Of a stretch of DNA of 21,139 nt, positions 7,147 to 15,786 are shown one piece after another. Under the pieces are notes generated by a model, which saw nothing but the letters and a program-made list of their open reading frames with translations, ran no database searches and was not told the origin of the DNA. The DNA comes from CAYTXJ01 sp965613025. Its GTDB lineage: Bacteria; Desulfobacterota; DSM-4660; Desulfatiglandales; JALVMZ01. Each line of letters starts with the position of its first letter. Within the stretch, counting starts at the first letter, position 1. A program made the translations under genes and the position numbers. The stretch is from positions 1 through 21,139 of the forward strand of contig CBFDUE010000040.1 of the NCBI GenBank assembly GCA_965613025.1, read 5' to 3'.

Positions 7147-7707
7147 ATGAAAAGATTAATAATCTTAAGTGTAGTAATTTTATTTACACTTATCGTAAGT
7201 AGATCTGTAAAGGCACAGCCCCCTTCCATACAGATGCTGGGAGGATATGTATTATCTCCTGTGATTAATCATAATGAGAGGCCTGACTTTGACTATCTAA
7301 TATTGAATCTGAGGCTTCCCTGGTTTAGGCACAGAGGGATATCTTCCCTAATGGAGGCCACATATTCAGATCCAGTAAAGGGTAGTCAGGGATATATGGT
7401 TGGTGGCACCCTTTTTTTGAGATATGAAAAGAGACTCTCTTTTAATATTATCCCATACATACAGGTGGGCATAGGTATACTTTATAATGATATATACCGC
7501 GATAGAAGTCAGGATCTAATCGGAAACAGTATTGAATTTACTCCTCAAGGAGGTATGGGTTTCAGATGGCCAATTGATAAAAGGATTTCCATTGATACCG
7601 AATTTATTTATCATCACATATCCAATGCAGATATAAGTGAAAGAAATGTGGGTGTAAATGGAGTGGGAATATTTATGGGAATTACCTATAACTTTAGATT
7701 GCGGTGA
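7147..7707 (+). CDS. PagL-like lipid A 3-O-deacylase / acyloxyacyl hydrolase family outer-membrane protein
   Basis: 186 residues. A signal peptide (1-23, ending VKA before QPPS) leads into a small beta-barrel with alternating hydrophobic strands and a C-terminal aromatic residue close to the end (YNFRLR). The diagnostic stretch is HHISNADISERNVGVNGVG, with H157 and S159 as the likely His-Ser of the active site. The glutamate of the Pseudomonas PagL triad is not at the equivalent spacing (Asn171 there), so activity is uncertain. Enzymes of this family remove the 3-linked acyl chain of lipid A in the outer leaflet. AAAGGG lies 6 nt before the ATG. Its end is 2 bp from the convergent acyl-CoA synthetase gene, leaving no room for a terminator. 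Confidence 0.8.
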   Translation: MKRLIILSVVILFTLIVSRSVKAQPPSIQMLGGYVLSPVINHNERPDFDYLILNLRLPWFRHRGISSLMEATYSDPVKGSQGYMVGGTLFLRYEKRLSFNIIPYIQVGIGILYNDIYRDRSQDLIGNSIEFTPQGGMGFRWPIDKRISIDTEFIYHHISNADISERNVGVNGVGIFMGITYNFRLR

Positions 7708-7709
7708 AA

Positions 7710-9350
7710 TCACTTCCTAAGCTTTCTTCTTTCATCTGCCCTGATCTCACGTCTTAACATCTTTCCCACCTTACTTCTTGGAAGCATATCCCTAAATTCA
7801 ATATAGTGGGGGACCTTATAGGACGGCAATCTATCTCTGCACCACTTAAGCAGTTCATAGGCACTTACCCCTCTTACATCTGTCTTTAAAACCACAAATG
7901 CCTTTATCCTCTCTCCCACCTTCTCATCAGGCACTCCCACAACACATGAAGAGAGCACTGAGGGATGTTCTTGAAGCACACGTTCAATCTCTGCAGCAGC
8001 TATCCTATACCCTTTATGCTTTATCATATCCACTGATCTATCAACAAAATAGAGCCACTCTTCCTTGTCTATATAGACCATATCCTTAGTTCTATACCAC
8101 ACTTCATCGCCTATCTTTATAAAACACTCCTTGGTCTCCTGAGGTTTATTCCAATATTCCCTTACAGCATAGGGAGATGTCCCCAGGAGTTCCCCAGGTT
8201 TTCCTTCTGGAACAGGTTCAAGGGTATCTGGATCCACAAGTCTCCAACGGCTCCCAGGCATTATCTTCCCTGCAGCTCCCTGAGGAGGTTCCCCATCTTT
8301 TGTATAAGAAATGGAGATTGCACCACAAAGCTCTGTGGTTCCATAACCCTGATAAAGCGGATTTCCAAATCTCTCTTTCCATCTTCTTCCCACCTCAGGT
8401 GGCAAGACATCTCCACCTGTTCCACAGTATCTTAGAGAACTCAGATCATATTGATGGAGTCTATCGTGTTCTAAAAGCATCCTATAAAATGTGGGAACCG
8501 CAAATGTATTGGTTGCCTTATAACGGGTTACATGATCCATAAAGGCATCCAATACCACCCTCGGAAACATTATGAGGGTCTCACCACAGATAAGTAGAGT
8601 TGCCATGGAATCCATCCCCCCTATGATATGGTATAGAGGGGCTGCAAGGGCTGTAATACCTGAGCCAGGCGGTATCACCGCTTCACTTGCCTTTCTCCAC
8701 TCCAATAGCCTATACAGAAACAGCCCTTCAGAGAGGGGAACTCCCTTTGGAAATCCTGTTGTTCCACCAGTGTATAATAGAAGGCATGTTCTATATCCAC
8801 CAGATGGAATTGGTGGTAACTTAACACTATCTGCCTTTAAGAGCTCCTTAAATGGATAGATATCTCTTCCCTTTGGTCTCTTACCTTTGGGGACCCTGTC
8901 AAATCCCTCTGCTATTAGCCTCTTCCAGAAGGGTACTAAATCAAGCAGAGAGGTAAATATGATCCTTTTAAGTGGGGTATCCTTCTTTACCTCATTAACA
9001 TAATTGAAATTTGTATCCATACAGATAATGGTTTCAGCACCGCTATCTCTTAAAAGGTATCTCAGGTCATGTGCCCCATATATGGGGGCAACTGGAACCG
9101 GAATAGCACCAATACGATCTAAGGCAAGCCAAGAGATAAGTGTCTGGGGAATATTATAGAGATAGAGAAGCACCCTGTCTCCCTCTCTTATCCCCAATCT
9201 AAATAGTGATTGAGAAAAGAAATCCACCATTCTTTCCATAGTTCTATATGAAAACTTCTCTCCCAGATATATGATGGCAACTCTGTCTGGAAATCTTTTT
9301 GCCACCTCTTTAAAACATCCATAGAGTGTATCTGATAATAGCTCAAGCAT
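7710..9350 (-). CDS. AMP-forming acyl-CoA synthetase / ligase
   Basis: 546-residue ANL-superfamily enzyme that activates a carboxylic acid to its CoA thioester via an acyl-adenylate. P-loop LLYTGGTTGFPKG (191-203), YGTTE (336-340), ribose-binding TKD (D423), hinge region FVDRSVDMIKHKGYRI (435-450), and catalytic Lys530 in SKVGK. The substrate (long-chain fatty, aromatic or other acid) cannot be assigned from the motifs. It is the last gene of the liv-type transporter operon, starting 5 nt after livF. That suggests the transporter imports an acid that is then trapped as a CoA ester. Confidence 0.88.
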   Translation of the reverse strand: MLELLSDTLYGCFKEVAKRFPDRVAIIYLGEKFSYRTMERMVDFFSQSLFRLGIREGDRVLLYLYNIPQTLISWLALDRIGAIPVPVAPIYGAHDLRYLLRDSGAETIICMDTNFNYVNEVKKDTPLKRIIFTSLLDLVPFWKRLIAEGFDRVPKGKRPKGRDIYPFKELLKADSVKLPPIPSGGYRTCLLLYTGGTTGFPKGVPLSEGLFLYRLLEWRKASEAVIPPGSGITALAAPLYHIIGGMDSMATLLICGETLIMFPRVVLDAFMDHVTRYKATNTFAVPTFYRMLLEHDRLHQYDLSSLRYCGTGGDVLPPEVGRRWKERFGNPLYQGYGTTELCGAISISYTKDGEPPQGAAGKIMPGSRWRLVDPDTLEPVPEGKPGELLGTSPYAVREYWNKPQETKECFIKIGDEVWYRTKDMVYIDKEEWLYFVDRSVDMIKHKGYRIAAAEIERVLQEHPSVLSSCVVGVPDEKVGERIKAFVVLKTDVRGVSAYELLKWCRDRLPSYKVPHYIEFRDMLPRSKVGKMLRREIRADERRKLRK

Positions 9351-9355
9351 ATCCT

Positions 9356-10099
9356 TTATATACCCATATAACCCGATTTTACCTCAGGATTTTCCAAAAG
9401 CTCTTCCCTTGAACCCTTAAATACCAAAAGTCCATTCTCAATTATATAGCCCCTATCAATTATCGGCATTATGGGCCTTGCAAACTGCTCTGCAATCAGA
9501 ACAGTTATCCCCTCTGTTCCAATCCTCTTTATTGCCTTTGCAAGCTCAACCTGAAGCATAGGACTCAGCCCCAGCAAAGGCTCATCCATAAGAAGTAGTC
9601 TTGGATTGGCAACAAGCGAAATTCCAATTGCAAGCATCTGCTGCTCTCCTCCACTCAGGAGCCCTGCCTTTCTCTTTCTATGTGACTTGAGAACTGGGAA
9701 GAGTTCATATACAAATTCAATCTTTTTCTTGATGATATCTTGCCTTTGTAGATATCCTGCTATCTTAAGATTCTCATATACGTCACTTTCTTGAAACACC
9801 GGATGCCTCTCTTGACTCAGCACTATTCCCCTCTTTACCCTCTCTGTGGGCTTTAGCTCCATGATATCTTCCCCTTCATATTCCATGGAGCCCATTATAT
9901 TTACTCTTATTCCCCCTCTGCGTGCCTCCTTCTTTTTATAGTCTAATATGAGACCTGAAATGGTATTCATTAGGGTGGTTTTACCTGCACTATTAGATCC
10001 CAGAACCGCAACTATCTCCCCCCTTTCTATTTCCATATCCAGATCATTGAGAGCTATTGCATTTTCATAATAGACCATCAGATGCGATATCTCTAACAT
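9356..10099 (-). CDS. livF: branched-chain amino acid-type ABC transporter ATPase LivF
   Basis: 247-residue ABC ATPase, one of the two nucleotide-binding subunits of a hydrophobic-amino-acid (HAAT) family importer on the inner face of the membrane. Walker A GSNSAGKTT (34-42; Ser replaces the common Gly in GxNGAGKTT), signature LSGGEQQ (148-154), Walker B LLMDEP (169-174) followed by LLGLSP. The LSGGEQQMLAI form and the short C-terminus identify LivF rather than LivG. It lies 15 nt after livG. An insert of charged residues (about 53-75) after the Walker A helix is slightly longer than typical. Confidence 0.9.
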   Translation of the reverse strand: MLEISHLMVYYENAIALNDLDMEIERGEIVAVLGSNSAGKTTLMNTISGLILDYKKKEARRGGIRVNIMGSMEYEGEDIMELKPTERVKRGIVLSQERHPVFQESDVYENLKIAGYLQRQDIIKKKIEFVYELFPVLKSHRKRKAGLLSGGEQQMLAIGISLVANPRLLLMDEPLLGLSPMLQVELAKAIKRIGTEGITVLIAEQFARPIMPIIDRGYIIENGLLVFKGSREELLENPEVKSGYMGI

Positions 10100-10114
10100 A
10101 ACCTAAATTACCCC

Positions 10115-10885
10115 TTAAATTTCAATTTCTACATCAATTCCCACATATGCTTCTCTTACCTCTTTCATTCTGGATACCTCATCTGGAGAGCCTTCAGCGA
10201 TCTTTCTTCCAAAATTAAGGACCATGACCTTATCTACCACACTAAAGAGCTCTTTCAGCCTGTGTTCAATCATTATGATGCTCAGACCCTCTTCGTGAAA
10301 CTTCTCAATCAGAGGAAGTGTACTTGCAACCTCTGACATGGACATACCAGAAAAGAGCTCATCCAAAATCAGCACTTCGGGCCTCAATGCCATAGCCTTT
10401 GCAAGATCAAGCCTCTTTAGGTATCCATGGGGCAGACTTCCTGCCATCTTATAAGGGACAAAAGAGTCCCTTTCAAACCCAAAATCATCCAATATATCAA
10501 TTGCAATATCATCCCTTTCTCCAAAATGCCCCCCAACAAACCGTTTTACTCTGGAGGAACAAAGCGGGATTATGAGATTCTTATATGCAGGAAGATTATA
10601 AAAGAGACGAACCATCTGAAATGTCCTGGCTATTCCAAGCTGGGCAATCCTATATGGTCTATAACCAGTGATATCTCTTCCATTAAATATGACCTTTCCA
10701 GAATCTGGCCTTACAAATCCGGTTATCAAGTTTACCAGTGTGGTCTTTCCAGAGCCATTTGGGCCAATTATTCCCATAAATTCACCCTTTTTAAGTTCAA
10801 AGCTCATCTCCTCTACTGCTACTACTCCTCCAAAACTCTTGCTTAAATTTTCCACTTGTAGGATTATATCTGTATTTTGGAACAA
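10115..10885 (-). CDS. livG: branched-chain amino acid-type ABC transporter ATPase LivG
   Basis: 256-residue ABC ATPase, the second nucleotide-binding subunit. Walker A GPNGSGKTT (41-49), Q-loop Q90 in ARTFQMVRLFYNL (typical of LivG), Walker B VLILDE (171-176) and H-loop H208. The signature motif is unusual: SLPHGYLKRLD (150-160) where LivG normally has LSYGxQRxLE, and the D-E is followed by LFSG instead of PxAG. Catalytic residues are retained. It starts 3 nt after livM, so the two are translationally coupled. Confidence 0.9.
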   Translation of the reverse strand: MFQNTDIILQVENLSKSFGGVVAVEEMSFELKKGEFMGIIGPNGSGKTTLVNLITGFVRPDSGKVIFNGRDITGYRPYRIAQLGIARTFQMVRLFYNLPAYKNLIIPLCSSRVKRFVGGHFGERDDIAIDILDDFGFERDSFVPYKMAGSLPHGYLKRLDLAKAMALRPEVLILDELFSGMSMSEVASTLPLIEKFHEEGLSIIMIEHRLKELFSVVDKVMVLNFGRKIAEGSPDEVSRMKEVREAYVGIDVEIEI

Positions 10886-10888
10886 TCC

Positions 10889-11902
10889 TCATACCTCCTC
10901 AATGGTCTCAAACTGGTGATATTTTCTGGAAAGGAAATGAAAGATCCCTTCAGGAAGTGAAATTATGCTGAGTATAAGAATCAGGCAATATATGGCAATC
11001 CTAAGCCCCCCCAGTGCCCTGAGGCTTTCTGAAAGGGGAACCAATATCATGCTTCCAAGTGCAGCTCCAGCAAATGTTCCCTGCCCTCCCAGTGCCACTG
11101 CTGCTATGGGAAGTATGGAGTAGTCAAGGGCAAAGGTAGAAATCCCTAAGAACTGATAATGATGCGTGATGAGTGCACCTGCAAAACATCCCACAGAGCC
11201 TGCAATAAATATTGCCTGAATCTTTCTCCAGTATATGTTTATCCCCCCACTCATAACAGCCCTGTCATCATCTCTAATGGCCATTAACACAAGCCCATAG
11301 TCAGAGTTCAAGACCCTTCTAAAGGAAAAGAGTACAAACAGAAAAGAGACAATAGCAAGATAGGTATCAATATATTCATGAGGAAAGGCAGAAAGGGATG
11401 ATATCCCATGTGTCCCTCCAAATATACCAGTAGTATCTATCATCTTTCTCAGAAGTATGGGAAGAATAAGGGTTATCATTGCAAAATACACCCCCCTGAG
11501 CCGAACAACAGGAGCCAGTAAAAGTGCACACAGTGCTCCTCCTCCAAGGGTTGCAATGGGAATGGTAAAGGACGGGGGTATGTGAAAATAGTGATTAAGG
11601 GTTCCTGAAACATATGCGCCAATACCAAAGAAGAGTGCCTGTCCTAAGGAAAAGAGCCCGCAGGATGCTAAAAAGTCCCAGCTAAGTGCTAATAGGCCAT
11701 AAATGCAGGCATGAATAAGCACCTTTTTATGATAACTTCCTAAGAACAGAGGAATTGATATAAGTATCAGGACAGGTAAGAATCTTGGCATTATAAGATA
11801 GAAGATATCTCTAAGGGATGCAATCACATATATGGTATCTGAGCGTGCCTTAATGCCTCTATCAAGCCTCTTTTTTCTTATCTTTTTAATCTCTCTTTTC
11901 AT
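10889..11902 (-). CDS. livM: branched-chain amino acid-type ABC permease LivM
   Basis: 337-residue inner-membrane permease with a charged cytoplasmic N-terminus (about 20 Lys/Arg-rich residues) and roughly nine hydrophobic segments. Family landmarks: LSWDFLASCGLFSLGQALFFGIGAY in the first third, and the cytoplasmic loop LMAIRDDDRAVMSGGINIYW that contacts the ATPases. Its start overlaps the end of livH by 4 nt (ATGA). Confidence 0.9.
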   Translation of the reverse strand: MKREIKKIRKKRLDRGIKARSDTIYVIASLRDIFYLIMPRFLPVLILISIPLFLGSYHKKVLIHACIYGLLALSWDFLASCGLFSLGQALFFGIGAYVSGTLNHYFHIPPSFTIPIATLGGGALCALLLAPVVRLRGVYFAMITLILPILLRKMIDTTGIFGGTHGISSLSAFPHEYIDTYLAIVSFLFVLFSFRRVLNSDYGLVLMAIRDDDRAVMSGGINIYWRKIQAIFIAGSVGCFAGALITHHYQFLGISTFALDYSILPIAAVALGGQGTFAGAALGSMILVPLSESLRALGGLRIAIYCLILILSIISLPEGIFHFLSRKYHQFETIEEV

Positions 11903-12765
11903 ACCCTCTCTTCAAGCTCTTTTGTCTTTCCAAATATCCCAGATGGACGAATTGCAAGCACCAATATTATGGCTGAAAGGGGAACAATTATCATCCACTT
12001 AGGGCCAATATATCTGGCAGCCAAAACCTGACCAAACCCAATAATAAAACTGCCGGCGATCATCCCAAGAGTGCTCTCCAGTCCCCCAATTATAGATACA
12101 GCCAATGCATATATGAGCACCTCAATACCAATGGTGGATTCCATCATCCCAAGTGGTAGTATTACTATCGCAGAAATAGCGGCCAAAGCAGAACCCAGGG
12201 CAAGGCTAAGTGATCCTATCCAATCGTATTCAATTCCAACTGAAAGGGCTGTCCTTTCATTTTGTGCCATAGCCCTAAATGCAAGACCTATCTTAGTGTG
12301 GTGAACAAATAGATATAGGGCAATCACAAGCAATATCCCGGTTAATATCACAAATAGCCTCTGATAGTCTATTCCCACTCCAAAGAATTCCACTCCTCCT
12401 TTTAAAAATAGAGGAAGGCTATATCTTATTCCATAAAATCCTTTCCACATCAAAAATTCCAGTATGGCAACTCCTGAAGCAAAGGTTACGATAAGTTCTG
12501 CAAGTGCAATTCCCCTAATCCTTAAAATTAGTATCCAATAATAGATAAACCCAAAGGCAGTGGTGATGATTATTGCAAGAATTGCTGAAACACAATAAGG
12601 CAGGCCTGCATGATTGATCAGGTTCCAGGCAGCAAATCCGCTCAGGATGTAAAAGGCACCATGTGCAAAATTGGCAATCCCGCTGATACCATATGTGAGA
12701 CTAAATCCCACCGCATAAAGTGCCAAGATAATGCTATTTATAAATCCATATATCAGGGTATACAT
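11899..12765 (-). CDS. livH: branched-chain amino acid-type ABC permease LivH
   Basis: 288-residue inner-membrane permease with about eight hydrophobic segments. Typical LivH features are the start GFINSIILALYAVGFSLTYG followed by GIANFAHGAFYILSG, and the cytoplasmic loop IGLAFRAMAQNERTALSVGI that docks with the ATPases. It lies 30 nt after livK. Confidence 0.9.
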   Translation of the reverse strand: MYTLIYGFINSIILALYAVGFSLTYGISGIANFAHGAFYILSGFAAWNLINHAGLPYCVSAILAIIITTAFGFIYYWILILRIRGIALAELIVTFASGVAILEFLMWKGFYGIRYSLPLFLKGGVEFFGVGIDYQRLFVILTGILLVIALYLFVHHTKIGLAFRAMAQNERTALSVGIEYDWIGSLSLALGSALAAISAIVILPLGMMESTIGIEVLIYALAVSIIGGLESTLGMIAGSFIIGFGQVLAARYIGPKWMIIVPLSAIILVLAIRPSGIFGKTKELEERV

Positions 12766-12795
12766 ACGAACTTACTACCTGAAACCCCTAAGTCT

Positions 12796-14091
12796 CTATC
12801 TCTTCATCCATGGAGGAAGCAAGATCTTTCCTTCTGCAAGAAATGCAGGATAGACGGGCACCCTCCTTAGCTTTCCGTCTTTTCCCTTCTGCCACTGAAA
12901 CACCACAGATACGCCCGTCTCATTGGGATCCTTTTCTCCAAATATGGCTATATGATTTTCATTAAATCTGATCCGGCCTGAAACACCTTTATAATCTGTC
13001 TTTTCCAATGCCTCAACCAGCTTATCCGGATCTAAGCTATTTGCCCTCTCTATTGCCTCCTTTAATATATATACTGCATCATATGCAGATGAGTTAGTCG
13101 CTGGGGGTTCAGGAAGGGTTCCATATTTCTTCTTAAAGTTTTTCAAAAATTCCACTGTCTTAGGAAGCTTCTTTAGTGGAAGAGATGCACCCACCGGAAA
13201 TTCCACTGTTATACTGTATTCCACCTCTTTCCCCACGGTATTCGGTGCCATGGGTGATCCCATGGGTGGAACAAATCCTATCAAGAGAGATGGAACCTTC
13301 ATTGCCACATACTGTTTAACAAATATACCTGCACCAAGTGGCACATCCCATACCATGGCTATTACATCAGCCTTATTGGATTTGGCTTTAGAGAGTGCTG
13401 GGGAGAAGTCTGATGCCCCTGCTGCATATCCATCAAAACTGATCTCATTCCAGCCAGTGTTTTTACAGTGTTTTCTCATAAGTCCTGCAAAGGCCTTTGC
13501 CCAGAGGGTGTCTTGATAGATAAAATATACATTTTTTAGGCCATAGTCCTTTTTAAGCAGATCCAATGTATGAGCAATATATGTCGCAGGCACCAATGCA
13601 TCGGTAGTTACCCTAAAGAGATATTTATATTTCTTGGGATTCTCTTTAAACTTTGCCTGAAATTTTGGGGTCTGAGCAATGGTTCCAAGCTGTGGAATTC
13701 TATATTTGGCAACCAGATCCATACTTGCTATCAAGACCTCTGATCTGAATGCACCGATCACAATGGCATGGGGCTTCTTTTCAGTTATGAGCTTTTCATA
13801 TGCCATAAGTGCATCGTGAACTGGGGTTCCCGGTTCACCTCCTCTTGTATCTGATACCTCAATCTTAAAGGGTCTTCTCTTTCCCTGAACCAGGACCCCT
13901 CCATTTCTATTTATCTCTTCAACGGCAAGCCTTACTGCTCTAACCCCATCTCTTCCAAAGGGGGTGTAAAGGGATGTGGGAATTCCGATGATAATTGGTT
14001 CAGATGAGGCATATATGGGTGATGGAGAACCCAATGAGATTAAAAAGGAGAAGACCAAAACACCCAAAAACAGTGGATAAAGTCTTTTCAT
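12796..14091 (-). CDS. livK: periplasmic substrate-binding protein of the liv-type ABC importer
   Basis: 431 residues from ATG 14091. An upstream in-frame GTG at 14100 is unlikely because the strong Shine-Dalgarno AAGGAGG sits 8 nt before the ATG and overlaps the GTG. A signal peptide (1-28: KRLYPLF, hydrophobic core, IYA before SSEP) is followed by a periplasmic-binding fold of the Leu/Ile/Val receptor family (IIIGIPTSLYTPFGRDGVRA; EEINRNGGVLV; KKPHAIVIGAFRSEV). It is longer than E. coli LivK (about 370 residues). Ligand unknown: the ligase gene in the operon favours a carboxylic acid over an amino acid. First gene of the operon. Confidence 0.88.
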   Translation of the reverse strand: MKRLYPLFLGVLVFSFLISLGSPSPIYASSEPIIIGIPTSLYTPFGRDGVRAVRLAVEEINRNGGVLVQGKRRPFKIEVSDTRGGEPGTPVHDALMAYEKLITEKKPHAIVIGAFRSEVLIASMDLVAKYRIPQLGTIAQTPKFQAKFKENPKKYKYLFRVTTDALVPATYIAHTLDLLKKDYGLKNVYFIYQDTLWAKAFAGLMRKHCKNTGWNEISFDGYAAGASDFSPALSKAKSNKADVIAMVWDVPLGAGIFVKQYVAMKVPSLLIGFVPPMGSPMAPNTVGKEVEYSITVEFPVGASLPLKKLPKTVEFLKNFKKKYGTLPEPPATNSSAYDAVYILKEAIERANSLDPDKLVEALEKTDYKGVSGRIRFNENHIAIFGEKDPNETGVSVVFQWQKGKDGKLRRVPVYPAFLAEGKILLPPWMKR

Positions 14092-14147
14092 AATGAACAC
14101 CTCCTTAGTTTTATTTTAAAAGAAGAGAAACCAGGATAGAAACACGT

Positions 14148-14240
14148 TTAGAACTTTTGCTCTGTAAGAGATATATACCACTAACGACATGAAAGCCAGG
14201 AAGAGCCACCATAAATGAGAAGATATTTATTAGAACTTTT
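14148..14240 (-). repeat. 11-bp direct repeat pair around the liv promoter (candidate operator)
   Basis: TTAGAACTTTT occurs exactly twice (plus-strand reading), at 14148-14158 and 14230-14240. The second copy lies between the -35 and -10 boxes of the liv promoter and the first lies in the transcribed leader, 82 bp away centre to centre. The placement would suit a repressor binding both sites, but no regulator is known. Confidence 0.4.
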
Positions 14241-14248
14241 ATTGTCAA
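14220..14248 (-). promoter_or_regulatory. promoter of the livKHMGF-ligase operon
   Basis: On the minus strand: perfect TTGACA (14243-14248), 17-nt spacer, TATCTT (14220-14225). Transcription would start near 14212, giving a leader of about 120 nt before livK. Confidence 0.6.
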
Positions 14249-14276
14249 TAAATTTTTTTAACGATTTAAATGGCTT

Positions 14277-14966
14277 TTAATTAATCTTTTTCAGCAATGT
14301 TTCCAGCACTCCCCCATCTTTAAAGATTGAATCTGACCAGAGTGCCCTGTATGCGGGATATTGGAGGAGAATATTTAAGATCTCTCTCTGTCTTGATTGT
14401 GCTCTCTGTTCTGTTGACCATAGGAGTTGTGATGTTAGCATCCGCAGTTTTTCTTTTTTATTTTCAACCGGGATAAGTGCATCTGAATTTTCAGTCTTTT
14501 GAGGGAATATTATATATCTTAGTGAAGCAGATGAGATATCCTCTTTTGCCAATTTTATTATTCCATCTCTTGTATTGATCAACAGATATAGTGGTAGAAG
14601 TTCTATATCGCTTCCAATCTGTCTTAGAAGTGTAAGATCATCACTTATGATTCTTTTGCCCCTTTTATAAAAGATATGGATAAAGCTGGATTTCCCAGAC
14701 CCAGAAGGTCCAACTATCAAAAAGCCTTTCCCATTAATTAAAAAACCTCCTGCATGCATGGCAAATATACCTCTTTTTGAAAGATAGGGTAAAAGGAGTA
14801 TTCCTATCTCCTGTATCCTCTCCCTCTTTTTAAAGACAAGCCTTATGGGATCTTCAGGGGGATGGTCTATCAAAAATAGAGCTAATAGCTCTCTTAGATC
14901 AGCTTCATCACTCCTATCAGCCACCTTTATGATGAATTTAATATCATAGATATTTAGAAAAAGCAT
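14277..14966 (-). CDS. HPr kinase C-terminal-like P-loop protein of unknown function
   Basis: 229 residues from ATG 14966. An upstream TTG at 14996 would extend it by 10, but it falls inside the predicted -10 box, so the ATG (AGGAAA 9 nt upstream) is preferred. The core HAGGFLINGKGFLIVGPSG and the following SGKSS, with ISDD after it, match HprK-like kinases that read GxSGxGKS and then an Asp pair. The N-terminal HprK domain and the HPr-kinase C-terminal signature are not evident, so the HPr-Ser kinase role cannot be assumed. Similar orphan HprK-like proteins occur in several bacterial gene clusters. No membrane segment is seen. It is divergent from the sirtuin, with a 76-nt gap. Confidence 0.7.
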   Translation of the reverse strand: MLFLNIYDIKFIIKVADRSDEADLRELLALFLIDHPPEDPIRLVFKKRERIQEIGILLLPYLSKRGIFAMHAGGFLINGKGFLIVGPSGSGKSSFIHIFYKRGKRIISDDLTLLRQIGSDIELLPLYLLINTRDGIIKLAKEDISSASLRYIIFPQKTENSDALIPVENKKEKLRMLTSQLLWSTEQRAQSRQREILNILLQYPAYRALWSDSIFKDGGVLETLLKKIN

Positions 14967-14994
14967 GCTCGCATTTCCTGTTGCTTTCAATTTC

Positions 14995-15022
14995 AAGATA
15001 GTCTATGAAATTGGATAGTCAA
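14995..15022 (-). promoter_or_regulatory. promoter of the HprK-like gene
   Basis: Minus strand: TTGACT (15017-15022), 16-nt spacer, TATCTT (14995-15000). The -10 box is identical to that of the liv operon. The predicted start near 14988 lies downstream of the TTG at 14996, which supports the ATG at 14966. Confidence 0.5.
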
Positions 15023-15042
15023 TATTAAAAAGGGGTGTGAGT

Positions 15043-15786
15043 ATGGATCCTATTTCAAAGGCAAGAGAGCTTATCCAATCATCAGAAAAGATACTTGCCT
15101 TTTGTGGGGCAGGGCTCAGCACAGAGTCTGGAATTCCGGATTTTAGAAGTCCTGGAGGGCTCTGGAGTAGATATGATCCCTCTGATTTCTATTTTGATCG
15201 TATTTTAAATGATCAGAGGGCAAGGGAGATCTACTGGAAGATGAGCACAGAGACATGGGATCTTATAAGGGATGCCAAGCCAAATCAGGGCCATCTTGCC
15301 TTAAAGAGGCTGGAGGATCAGGGAAGGCTTCTGTGCATAGTAACTCAAAATATTGACCACCTGCATCATAAGGCCGGAAATAGTGAAGATAAGATTATAG
15401 AGATTCATGGAACAGCTGTAAGTGTCAGCTGCCTTCAGTGTGGAAAGAGATGGCCAAGGGATGAGATACACAGCATAGTAAAAGCAGGGGTTAAAGTTCC
15501 CTATTGTGACAGTTGCGGTGGAATACTTAAACCCGATACCATCTCCTTTGGCCAGCCTATGCCACAGGATAAGATGGGGAAGGCCTTTCAATATGCAAAG
15601 ATGTGCGATCTATGTCTTGTGCTTGGTTCATCCTTAGTGGTCTATCCCGCTGCCGATATCCCAATGGAGGCCATAAGGAATGGGGCTAAGATGATTATTA
15701 TAAACCGTGATTCCACTCCCTTAGATAATTATGCAGATGTGGTTATAAACGATTCCATCGGAGAGGCGCTCTCTCAGATAGTTTAG
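15043..15786 (+). CDS. sirtuin, NAD-dependent protein deacylase
   Basis: 247 residues from ATG 15043 (AGGGG 7 nt upstream; the GTG at 15037 is only 1 nt from it). Cytoplasmic Rossmann-fold deacylase using NAD+. Motifs: GAGLSTESGIPDFRSPGG (NAD-binding and cofactor loop), TQNIDHLH (Q102, N103, D105), catalytic H122 in EIHGT, zinc cysteines C130, C133, C155 and C158, and VLGSSLVVYPAA near the end. Substrates could be acetylated enzymes such as acyl-CoA synthetases (inference). The stop TAG is formed by repeat insertion: with the 6-bp duplication removed the original stop reads TAA, and the protein is unchanged. Confidence 0.93.
   Translation: MDPISKARELIQSSEKILAFCGAGLSTESGIPDFRSPGGLWSRYDPSDFYFDRILNDQRAREIYWKMSTETWDLIRDAKPNQGHLALKRLEDQGRLLCIVTQNIDHLHHKAGNSEDKIIEIHGTAVSVSCLQCGKRWPRDEIHSIVKAGVKVPYCDSCGGILKPDTISFGQPMPQDKMGKAFQYAKMCDLCLVLGSSLVVYPAADIPMEAIRNGAKMIIINRDSTPLDNYADVVINDSIGEALSQIV

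Noticed and set aside
10427..10846. 139-codon plus-strand ORF opposite livG
   Set aside because: Shadow of a clear ABC ATPase gene. The composition is Ser/Tyr/Lys-rich with no domain.
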